A stretch of 12,597 bases of DNA from Spirochaetota bacterium. GTDB taxonomy: Bacteria; Spirochaetota; Spirochaetia; DTKZ01. Each line of letters starts with the position of its first letter. The stretch's first letter is position 1. The notes under the pieces were generated by a model. The model was given only the letters and a program-made list of their open reading frames with translations, searched no databases and was not told the DNA's origin. The translations under genes and the position numbers were made by a program. The stretch covers positions 1 to 12,597 of the forward strand of contig JAKQWJ010000157.1 in NCBI GenBank assembly GCA_029562045.1, given 5' to 3'. This document shows, piece after piece, positions 1-6,762 of the stretch.

Positions 1-1686
1 ATAAGCTATACCCTCGATGGAAACGCCAGCGGCGGGACGCTGACGGGAAATGTCTATACCGCGGGTCCCGCGGCGGGAACGGACACGGTGACGGTGACCG
101 ATGCCGGGGGACATTCCGCTTCCGCCACGGTCACCGTTGTCCAGAACCCTGTGGGGCCTCCTGCCACGGATAATGTGAATTACCTGGTGTCCGGAGTGCC
201 GTCGGGGGGAATCAGAAGCCAGGGAAGTTCTCTGACAGCCCAGTTCACCGTCCTGAACGCGGGAACCGCAGACGGGAAGGCGGATGTTTCCTGGAAAGCC
301 TATCTGTCCCCGCACCCCTCGCTGTTCTCCGGGGGTGTCCCTTTTGCCACCGGCCAATTCGCCGGTCTTGCTGCGGGCCATTCCAGGACGGTTGATGTGG
401 CAGGCGCGACCTGGGCTGATCCGGGGACCTGGTACATCCAGTTGCATTTTTTTTGGGTTTCGGACGAACCGGAAGAGAACAAACCGAACAACTGGGGAAG
501 CAGCGGCGCGTACAGTATCATACCGGCTTCACTGGGACCCAATTACATTCCCAGTGCCGTCACGTGGAATCTTCCGTACCCCACCACCGGGAGCGCCGTG
601 GAAGAAGAGTTCACCCTTGCCAACATGGGTTTGTCCGGCCCGGAACCGGTCACGTGGGAGGCCTACGCGTCGGTTACCCAGAGCGCCGCTACGGGAACTC
701 TGATCGGCACGGGGACGGTTTCTAATCCGCCGGGATCTTTGGGTTCCATGAAAGTTCCCGTCCTCGGCGCCCGCTGGCCCGATGCCCCGGGCCAGTACTA
801 TCTCATCATCAAGGCCTGGTCTGCCAACGATACTTCCCCGGATGACTTCACCGTCTCCGAACACAAATTCACCGTAAACCCTCCCCCGGAATACAGTATC
901 CAGGGGGTGACATACCCCACGGGAGGGGCCCGGGCGGGTGACCCGGTTACGGAAGTTGAGTTTTCCATTACGAATCTTGCCGGGGCCGGTCCGGGAAGAA
1001 GAAATATCCACTGGGAAGCCTGTCTCAGCCTCGATGACGGCTTCAGCGCGGATGATCTTCCTCTGGGAAGCGGGCAGATCGCTCCCCTGGCGCTGGGAAG
1101 CAGCTTCACCATAACTCCCAAAGCCCCGGATCTGGGAGGGGTCTGGCCGGGATATGGGCGCTGTCGCATCCTGATCCGCGTCAGCGCCGCCGACGCCGTA
1201 TCGCCGACAGTCTCCCATGTATCACCCCCGATCGAGCTTTATTTTGAGGACCGGGAAGGATCGGGTGGAGGTGGAACCCCACGGAACGATGCCAAAGGGC
1301 CTCTCGAAGAGCAGGCCCAAAAAATCACCGTTACTCCAAAAAAGGGGCAGACCCTCGTCATCCGGGGCTGGCAGGATACAACGAGCGGCTTTAATGGATA
1401 CGACACTTTTTTCATAGATCTTACCGGCAGCGGCATCTCCACCATCAGCCTTTACGCCACCCATACACCTAATACGCTGCTGGTCCTGAATGTGTGGAAT
1501 GGTTCAGGAACAAATTGGGACAGTTACGACTGGCCCCAGAGTTCGCATCCTACCCGAAGGCCCGGGATAGGAACCCTTGAGGCTCCCTATGTGTGGGGAG
1601 ATGAAAAGGTGTTTTTTGGCATCTATTCGAATAAGCATAATGCCACCGCGGCGGATACATACACCATCTACATCAAGGGAGAATAG
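1..1686 (+). CDS. Secreted/surface CARDB-repeat protein, 3' part (5' end outside window)
   Basis: The frame is open from base 1, so the start lies upstream; the GTG at 88 is internal. The visible 561 residues begin with the end of a bacterial Ig-like repeat (YTAGPAAGTDTVTVTD, residues 20-35). Three beta-sandwich units of the CARDB type follow, at about 57-173, 180-293 and 296-416. Each has a V(T/S)(Y/W)...F(T/S)(V/L/I)xN core and a later W(P/A)DxGxYY-like strand. A Gly-rich linker (419-425) leads to a C-terminal beta domain (about 440-561) with KITVTPKKGQTLVIRGW, which resembles pre-peptidase C-terminal or lectin-like beta sandwiches. No catalytic motif, membrane segment or sorting signal is visible at the C-terminus. 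By family, such proteins are extracellular and act in adhesion or binding; that role is inferred. The domain names rest on pattern recognition only. Confidence 0.85.
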   Translation: MSYTLDGNASGGTLTGNVYTAGPAAGTDTVTVTDAGGHSASATVTVVQNPVGPPATDNVNYLVSGVPSGGIRSQGSSLTAQFTVLNAGTADGKADVSWKAYLSPHPSLFSGGVPFATGQFAGLAAGHSRTVDVAGATWADPGTWYIQLHFFWVSDEPEENKPNNWGSSGAYSIIPASLGPNYIPSAVTWNLPYPTTGSAVEEEFTLANMGLSGPEPVTWEAYASVTQSAATGTLIGTGTVSNPPGSLGSMKVPVLGARWPDAPGQYYLIIKAWSANDTSPDDFTVSEHKFTVNPPPEYSIQGVTYPTGGARAGDPVTEVEFSITNLAGAGPGRRNIHWEACLSLDDGFSADDLPLGSGQIAPLALGSSFTITPKAPDLGGVWPGYGRCRILIRVSAADAVSPTVSHVSPPIELYFEDREGSGGGGTPRNDAKGPLEEQAQKITVTPKKGQTLVIRGWQDTTSGFNGYDTFFIDLTGSGISTISLYATHTPNTLLVLNVWNGSGTNWDSYDWPQSSHPTRRPGIGTLEAPYVWGDEKVFFGIYSNKHNATAADTYTIYIKGE

Positions 1687-2019
1687 GCTCCGGGGTTTCC
1701 CCCTGGAACGGCTCTTCGGCGGGGCCGATCGGGAAAGCGTTTTCAGCGCCCCCTTCCATTGCCGGGAGGCGTTGGTTTCGTTTCCTCCCTCTGAAAATGC
1801 GGGAGGCTGAAGAAATTCGCCTTCCGCCGCATCCCTTTCAGAAGCGGTTTTTCGATCAGGGCCGGGACGGCGGCGGCTGAAAGGGGATCGCCCGCCGGTC
1901 GCGAGGCTATTGTCGGTGACCGGCCCCCAGATGGAGAGGTAATGTCGGTTGCGGGACCATCGGGCTGTCGGTCGGGCTGCGGCGCTTCAGGGAAATTTTT
2001 TCATCCCGACAGGCTGCTA
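1687..2019. other. Intergenic region between convergent genes, no gene seen
   Basis: These 333 bases separate the stop of the CARDB protein from the stop of the coiled-coil protein on the other strand. Short open frames here have no plausible start or protein character. I see several inverted repeats: GGGAGGC at 1764-1770 and 1801-1807 flanking CCTCCC at 1784-1789, GCCGGTC/GACCGGC at 1894-1900/1918-1924, and CTGTCGG/CCGACAG at 1965-1971/2006-2012. None is followed by a clear U tract, so any termination is likely rho-dependent or weak. Confidence 0.6.
1764..1807. terminator. Possible hairpins with two mutually exclusive pairings
   Basis: CCTCCC (1784-1789) can pair with GGGAGG upstream (1764-1769, loop 14) or downstream (1801-1806, loop 11), so only one hairpin can form at a time. 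It lies about 80 bases after the stop of the CARDB gene. A U tract is absent, so calling it a terminator is weak. Chance is likely at this GC content. Confidence 0.25.
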
Positions 2020-3924
2020 TCAATTTCCGTCTTTCCCCTCCAGCAGTTTTTTCAGGGTTCCGAGAAACTCCGCCAGAAGAGCCCTGCGCCGGGCGTCGTC
2101 CGCGGCGACAGTCGGGGGTGGGGTGGTTCCTCCGTCCCCGGAGAACCGGTCCCCGTCCCCGGAGAGCCGGTCCGTCAGGGCGGTAATTTCCCGGAACGCC
2201 TCGTCCCGCCCGGCCAGAAGGTGTTCCTTTCCATACGCTTCGAAAACGGAGTCGATGGTCTTGTACAGGTCGGGGTGGGTTTTCCGCACCTCTTCGCCGG
2301 ACAGGGCCTGGCGGATCCGGAGTTTCGCGTCGAGAATGGAAACCAGGGAGTCTCCGTGGCTCTGCTTCCCTGCCCCCGCCACCACGCCGTACTGGGTCTG
2401 AAGCCTTTCTATCCGATCCAGGAGGCGGTGACGGCGGTCCTCCGCGACTCGGGCCCGTTCCAGGAGGGCTTTGTCTCCGATGGACAATTCCCCCGGGGTG
2501 GTGACGATCTCCGGAGTCCTCCTGGCGCTCTCCAGGGCGTAGCCTGCCTCCAGAAGCCGGGGGACCATCTCCTCCAGGCCCGCCGCCCGATCCGCCAGGA
2601 GCCGCAGGGCCTCCCGGTAGCGCTCCACCGAGGCTTCGAAGCTCCCCTTCGTGAAATAGCCGTCCGCTTCGGCCAGTTTTTCTTCGAGCTTTCGCTTTTC
2701 CCGGGCCGCCTCAGCAGCTCGGGCCGCCTCAGCTGCTCGGACAAGGTCCTGGGTGTCGGCGGCGGGGACAGGTTCCTGGGGCCTGCCGGGGACGGCCATA
2801 TTGCTTCGCACCAGGCGTCGCAGGGAATCGATGATGAAGGTCTCCACCTTGCGCCGTTCCGCCACAGCGGGTATCTTCATCGCGCCCGGGCTTCCGATGA
2901 ACCCTTCCAGTTCGTCCAGCTGTGCCAGAGCCCCGGGGTAGTCCTTCCGGCGGAGCCGGGCGTTCACCTCGTCGTACAGGGACAGGATCCTGGTTTCCAC
3001 CAGCCTGATTTCCTCCTGCCGGCGGTTCATCGCGTCCAGTTCCTGCAGAGTCAGGCTGCGCTGGGCCGCCGCCTCTTCCTGGGCCAGGGCCGCGTCCCGA
3101 CGGACTCCGGCAAGTTCGCCCCGCAGGGCATCCTCCAGACTTTTCCGATCCTGCCGGGCCGCCTCCAGTGATGTCTGATAGGTCTGGATCTGCCGGTTCA
3201 TGTCGTCGGTTTTTTCTTTCAGTTCCTTTTCGAATGCCGCCTTCAGCGCCGCCTGTTTCCCATCGTATTCCCGGCGTTTCGCTTCCTCGAAGGATTCGAG
3301 ACGGGCTTTGAGCGTCGCTTCCCCGAGCCCTTCAGCCATGAGTCTTTGGCGCTCCGTTTCCAGTTCCCGGGACAGTTCCATCTTGAGCTGCAGCTCCCGC
3401 CGGGACAGTTCACTTTCCAGATTCGATGCCAGGGAGGCGGTGGTTTTTTTCGCTTCGTCGAGGAGCCGCTGGATGTCGTCCATCTCCGCCTGCTTCCGGG
3501 AGATTTCTTCCCGGGAGGAGCGGCGGAGTTCCTCGATGATCCGGCCTTCGGCGGTGGCCAGGCGGTGTTCCTCCGAGACCAGGGACGATTCGCTCCTGTT
3601 GAATGCCCAGAAAAAGACCAGACCCAAAACGACGAGGAGACCTCCGAAAATCAGATTGACCGCCAGAGGTAGGCCGCCGCCGGAATACCGGGCATCGAAG
3701 CGCATGGTGGTTTCGTTGATGATGAGACGGTTTCTTTCGAGGATCGCGTCCATCTCCGCCATGATGTCCTTTTCTTTGTCCCGGATAAAATCCGCCGTTG
3801 ATGGGGCGGTCTTCGCCTGGGTCAGCTGATTCCGGATGGTTTTCGCTCTGGCCAGAAGACCTTCGGAGCCGTGATGCGGAAATCCGTTTCTGAACCGGGA
3901 GGCCTTGAAAAGGAGGCCCTTCAT
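2020..3924 (-). CDS. Membrane-anchored coiled-coil protein with TPR-like C-terminal region
   Basis: The product is 634 residues. A charged N-terminal segment (1-80) precedes a single hydrophobic helix at about 85-107 (LPLAVNLIFGGLLVVLGLVF). A very long heptad-rich region rich in E, K, R and Q follows (about 112-305), consistent with a coiled coil. After it come an Ala/Glu-rich stretch (393-410) and a TPR-like unit (about 415-465, AEADGYFTKGSFEASVERY). The C-terminus has a tandem DR(L/F)SGDG pair and a short helical tail. No enzyme motif is visible. Function is not recognised; a structural or scaffolding role at the inner membrane is inferred. It is divergent from the adenylate cyclase, whose promoter lies in the 75-base gap. 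The ATG at 3924 has a modest GGAG upstream. An ATG at 3762 (residue 55) is preceded by AAAAGGA at good spacing and could be the true start; the membrane helix would be kept. Confidence 0.8.
   Translation of the reverse strand: MKGLLFKASRFRNGFPHHGSEGLLARAKTIRNQLTQAKTAPSTADFIRDKEKDIMAEMDAILERNRLIINETTMRFDARYSGGGLPLAVNLIFGGLLVVLGLVFFWAFNRSESSLVSEEHRLATAEGRIIEELRRSSREEISRKQAEMDDIQRLLDEAKKTTASLASNLESELSRRELQLKMELSRELETERQRLMAEGLGEATLKARLESFEEAKRREYDGKQAALKAAFEKELKEKTDDMNRQIQTYQTSLEAARQDRKSLEDALRGELAGVRRDAALAQEEAAAQRSLTLQELDAMNRRQEEIRLVETRILSLYDEVNARLRRKDYPGALAQLDELEGFIGSPGAMKIPAVAERRKVETFIIDSLRRLVRSNMAVPGRPQEPVPAADTQDLVRAAEAARAAEAAREKRKLEEKLAEADGYFTKGSFEASVERYREALRLLADRAAGLEEMVPRLLEAGYALESARRTPEIVTTPGELSIGDKALLERARVAEDRRHRLLDRIERLQTQYGVVAGAGKQSHGDSLVSILDAKLRIRQALSGEEVRKTHPDLYKTIDSVFEAYGKEHLLAGRDEAFREITALTDRLSGDGDRFSGDGGTTPPPTVAADDARRRALLAEFLGTLKKLLEGKDGN
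2132..2173. repeat. 21-bp tandem duplication inside the coiled-coil gene
   Basis: Two adjacent 21-base units (2132-2152 and 2153-2173) differ at one position (GAGAACC versus GAGAGCC). On the coding (-) strand they give adjacent seven-residue units DRLSGDG and DRFSGDG near the C-terminus. Being a multiple of three, the duplication keeps the frame. It looks like a recent slippage or duplication in a flexible linker. Confidence 0.85.
2703..2738. repeat. 18-bp tandem duplication encoding an Ala/Glu/Arg helix
   Basis: Two adjacent 18-base units (gggccgcctcagcagctc and gggccgcctcagctgctc) differ at one base. They encode two copies of an Ala-Ala-Glu-Ala-Ala-Arg-type six-residue segment just before the TPR-like region. 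The change is in frame and would lengthen a helix by less than two turns. Confidence 0.85.
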
Positions 3925-3960
3925 GTTTCGTCGTCTCCGCCGCCGTTGGTGAGGGGACGA

Positions 3961-3988
3961 TTGACGGAGGGGAAAAAGAGTTTATACT
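3961..3988 (+). promoter_or_regulatory. Sigma-70-like promoter of the adenylate cyclase
   Basis: TTGACG (3961-3966) and TATACT (3983-3988) are separated by 16 bases; each matches the consensus at five of six positions. The expected transcript start is about 3994-3996, only about 4-6 bases before the ATG at 4000, so the mRNA would be almost leaderless. No Shine-Dalgarno sequence precedes that ATG. The same AT-rich patch reads TATAAA on the other strand and might serve as a -10 for the divergent gene, but no matching -35 box is visible there. Confidence 0.6.
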
Positions 3989-3999
3989 CGAAAGCAATC

Positions 4000-5658
4000 A
4001 TGACGATTCGCAAGAAAATCATCCTGGTGGTTCTGCCCCTGATCCTGGCGCCCATTCTTCTGACTGTTCTGGTCTCTTCATTATCGGCCCGCAATGGAAT
4101 TACCATAATAGCCTCGGATTTCCTGCGGTTCAAAAGCGACACCCTGGTCAATTTCGCCCGGACCCAGTGGGAGCTTCTCCTGTCCAATGACCTGGCGAAA
4201 GACCCCCGGTTCGTCGACGCCGCCAAGGAGGCGGTCGCGGGTTTCGCCGGGAACATCGCCCAGAGCTCCACCGAAATCATCCTCGCCGCGGACCGGGAAG
4301 GGCGTGTCGCCATGGGAACCCGACCGCTGAAACCGGCGGAATCGGAGAAGCGGGTTCTGGGGGAGCTCGCCGCCGCCGGGAAAAAGGGCTGGAAGCGGCT
4401 GGAACTGGAGGGGGAGCGGTACGTCGGGCAGGGGGTCGAGTTTGAGCCCTTCGGGTGGTATTTCCTGACCGCGGAAAAGGAGAGCGTGTTCTACGCCGCG
4501 GTGACCCGGATCTATCTGAGGACCGCGGTCATTCTCGGCCTGTCCCTGGCCGCCGCCGTCGCCATGCTGGCCCTCTTCTCCAGCCTTCTCACCCGGCCGC
4601 TGGGGGCCATGGTGGATGTGATACGGGAGATCATCTCCACCGGGGATCTGTCGAAGAAAGTGGACCTCCAATACCGGGACGAGACGGGCCAGCTGGGTCA
4701 TTTCTTCAACCTGATGACCGGGGAGCTGGAGAAGGCCTACGGCCAGATCAAAAAATACTCCTACGAGATGGTGCTGGCCAAAAACACCGAGTCGCGGATC
4801 CGCCACATTTTTCAGAAGTATGTCCCCAACAACGTCATAGAAGAGTTCGAGGCCAACCCTGAGAGCATGCTGAAGGGGGACAACCGGGAGCTGGCGGTGC
4901 TTTTTTCGGACATCCGCTCCTTCACCGCCATATCGGAGACCATGAGACCCGAGGTGCTGGTGGAATCGCTGAACGCCTATTTCGAGAAAATGGTGGATGT
5001 GATTCTTTCCTGCCAGGGAATCGTGGACAAGTACATGGGGGACGCCATCATGGCCTTCTTCGGCGCTCCGGTGAAAAGTGAAAACGACGCCCGGAAATCG
5101 GCGGAGGCGGGGCTGGGCATGATTTCCGCCCTGCGCGTCTTCAACGAACGCCAGGCCGGACGGGGACTGCCGCCCTTCGAAGTGGGGATCGGCATCAACT
5201 ACGGGATGGTCACCGTGGGGAACATCGGGTCGGAACGGAAGATGGAATACACCGTCATCGGAGACATGGTGAATCTGGCGTCCCGGCTGGAGGGGCTGAC
5301 GAAGATGTACCATGTGCCCATCGTTATTTCCGAGTCGGTGCAGAAGGAGATCCGCGGGGTCTATCCCACCCGGCTTCTGGACAGAGTGGTGGTCAAAGGG
5401 AAGAGCACCGCGGTCAAGATTTTCACCGTCCGGGAGTCGTTGACCCCGGCGGAGCGGAACCTCTGGGAGGGTCATCAGGAGGCCCTGGACCTGTACATGG
5501 ACCGCCGCTTTCGGGAGGCTCAGGACCTGTTCCGGGAGCTGCTCCGGATGGCGCCCCGGGATCGAACGGCGGGGATCTACGCCGGCCGCTGCGACGAGTT
5601 TCTGCGTGATCCCCCGCCGGAGTCCTGGCAGGGGGAATACATCGTTACGCTGAAATAG
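4000..5658 (+). CDS. Membrane-bound class III adenylate cyclase (sensor-HAMP-cyclase)
   Basis: The predicted enzyme makes cAMP from ATP at the inner membrane. From the ATG at 4000 it has 552 residues: a first transmembrane helix (about 8-28), a periplasmic sensor of about 140 residues, a second helix (about 175-197), a HAMP linker (about 197-249), a coiled segment with the common FQKYVPNNVIEEF motif, then the cyclase domain (about 290-470). The catalytic set is complete: metal aspartates D304 (FSDIRSF) and D348 (DKYMGDAIMAFFG), adenine-recognising K344 and T418 (YTVIGD), and transition-state N425 and R429 (NLASR). The Lys/Thr pair is the arrangement known in bacterial adenylate rather than guanylate cyclases. 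A short TPR-like helical tail (about 488-530) follows. An upstream in-frame ATG at 3871 was rejected because it lies before the promoter and would add a 43-residue extension without family character. The sensed signal is unknown. Confidence 0.94.
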   Translation: MTIRKKIILVVLPLILAPILLTVLVSSLSARNGITIIASDFLRFKSDTLVNFARTQWELLLSNDLAKDPRFVDAAKEAVAGFAGNIAQSSTEIILAADREGRVAMGTRPLKPAESEKRVLGELAAAGKKGWKRLELEGERYVGQGVEFEPFGWYFLTAEKESVFYAAVTRIYLRTAVILGLSLAAAVAMLALFSSLLTRPLGAMVDVIREIISTGDLSKKVDLQYRDETGQLGHFFNLMTGELEKAYGQIKKYSYEMVLAKNTESRIRHIFQKYVPNNVIEEFEANPESMLKGDNRELAVLFSDIRSFTAISETMRPEVLVESLNAYFEKMVDVILSCQGIVDKYMGDAIMAFFGAPVKSENDARKSAEAGLGMISALRVFNERQAGRGLPPFEVGIGINYGMVTVGNIGSERKMEYTVIGDMVNLASRLEGLTKMYHVPIVISESVQKEIRGVYPTRLLDRVVVKGKSTAVKIFTVRESLTPAERNLWEGHQEALDLYMDRRFREAQDLFRELLRMAPRDRTAGIYAGRCDEFLRDPPPESWQGEYIVTLK

Positions 5659-5674
5659 GGATGACGATTTTCCC

Positions 5675-5703
5675 TTGAAGGCCCGCCGGAAAGACGGTAT
5701 CCT
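5675..5703 (+). promoter_or_regulatory. Possible promoter giving a leaderless dehydrogenase mRNA
   Basis: TTGAAG (5675-5680) and TATCCT (5698-5703) are 17 bases apart, each matching four of six consensus positions. The ATG at 5710 lies six bases after the -10 box, exactly where transcription should begin, and no Shine-Dalgarno sequence is present. The match alone is moderate; the repeat of the same geometry at 11742-11770 strengthens it. Confidence 0.45.
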
Positions 5704-5709
5704 TCTCCC

Positions 5710-6762
5710 ATGGAAACAAAACTGACCGTCTTTATCGAAGAGGACTACAGCGGGAAGGCTCCCAGGTTTCGCGCCCAGATCGAGAGGCTGAGGGCTCGAA
5801 AGGATCTCGGTTTCCGCTTCGTCGCCTCCCCGGGAAAGGACCTGGGAAGCGTGGTGCGGCCGGAGGACATTGCGGAGGCGGATCTCTACATTCTGATGGG
5901 GAAGCGCCGGATGGACGCCTCCAGTTTTCAGGGCCTGGAAAAGCTCCAGTGGATCGGCCGCTTCGGGGCGGGTTTCGAAAACGTGGATATCCCCTCCTGC
6001 AACCGGAAGGGGATTCTGCTGAGCAATGCCCCCCTGGGCATCCGGCAGCCGGTGGCGGAACTGGTCATGGCCTACATTTTTTCCCTCACCATGAGGCTGC
6101 CCTTCTTCGACAGGTACATCCGGTCGAAGGGTTTCGCCGGCAAGGGGGAGCATCCCACCCGATGCGTTCAGGGGCAGACGCTGGGACTCGTCGGGGCCGG
6201 GGGCATCGCCCGGACGGTGGTGGAACTGGTCCGTCCTCTGGGGATGAAGGTCCTGGCTTTCGATCCCTACGGGGACGCCGCGGCCCTGAAGGCGGTGGGC
6301 GTGGAACTCTGCGGCCTGGACCGGCTCCTGGAATCGTCGGATTACATCAGTGTCCACGTCCCGCTGAGTCCCGAAACCCGGGGCATGCTGCGGGAAGAGC
6401 ATTTCCGGAAAATGAAGCCCGGAGCGTTTTTCATCAACACCAGCCGGGGGGGCATCTACTCCGACGCCGTGCTGGCTCGGGCTCTCCGGGAAGGCTGGAT
6501 CGCCGGCGCGGGAATCGATGTCTTCGAGGACGAGCCGGAGGTCATGGGGAATCCTCTCCTGTCCTGCGACAATGCGATCCTGACCCCCCATACCGCAGGG
6601 GCGATGAACAATATCGATTCCATCGGCATGGTCATGGAGTCCCTGGTGGATTCGATCTTCAAGATCGCCGAAGGGGGCCTCCCGGACAACATCGTCAATC
6701 CCGAGGCTTCCCGCCGGCCCGTGCCGCCGGAGAAGGTCACCTCGTCCTTTCAGCCCAGATGA
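5710..6762 (+). CDS. D-isomer 2-hydroxyacid dehydrogenase, NAD-dependent
   Basis: This is a 350-residue member of the D-2-hydroxyacid dehydrogenase family, which reduces 2-oxoacids or oxidises D-2-hydroxyacids in the cytoplasm. The Rossmann motif GLVGAGGIA (159-167) carries G162, G164 and the following turn. D185 at the end of the second strand (LAFDPYG) points to NAD rather than NADP. The catalytic triad is present: R246 (INTSRGG), E275 (DVFEDEPE) and H294 (LTPHTAG). The length matches the core fold. There is no C-terminal ACT domain of the kind that regulates many serine-pathway 3-phosphoglycerate dehydrogenases, so substrate and pathway remain open. Its stop overlaps the start of the M20 peptidase gene (ATGA, 6759-6762), so the two are probably co-transcribed and translationally coupled. 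The ATG at 5710 is supported by the leaderless promoter geometry and by the N-terminal family start. Confidence 0.93.
   Translation: METKLTVFIEEDYSGKAPRFRAQIERLRARKDLGFRFVASPGKDLGSVVRPEDIAEADLYILMGKRRMDASSFQGLEKLQWIGRFGAGFENVDIPSCNRKGILLSNAPLGIRQPVAELVMAYIFSLTMRLPFFDRYIRSKGFAGKGEHPTRCVQGQTLGLVGAGGIARTVVELVRPLGMKVLAFDPYGDAAALKAVGVELCGLDRLLESSDYISVHVPLSPETRGMLREEHFRKMKPGAFFINTSRGGIYSDAVLARALREGWIAGAGIDVFEDEPEVMGNPLLSCDNAILTPHTAGAMNNIDSIGMVMESLVDSIFKIAEGGLPDNIVNPEASRRPVPPEKVTSSFQPR

Noticed and set aside
1942..3171. 409-codon open frame on the + strand opposite the coiled-coil gene
   Set aside because: The - strand frame shows a membrane helix and a long heptad pattern. The + strand product is low-complexity Pro/Gly/Phe-rich and lacks a ribosome site.
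4081..6591. 836-codon open frame on the - strand across the cyclase and dehydrogenase genes
   Set aside because: The + strand carries complete catalytic motifs of two known families here. The antisense product is rich in Gly, His, Pro and Gln with no domain character, as expected for a shadow frame in GC-rich DNA.
5949..6758. Upstream in-frame extension of the M20 peptidase within the dehydrogenase gene
   Set aside because: It is Gly/Arg/Pro-rich without family similarity, and the dehydrogenase frame is clearly coding. The peptidase starts naturally at 6759 with ATGA overlap.
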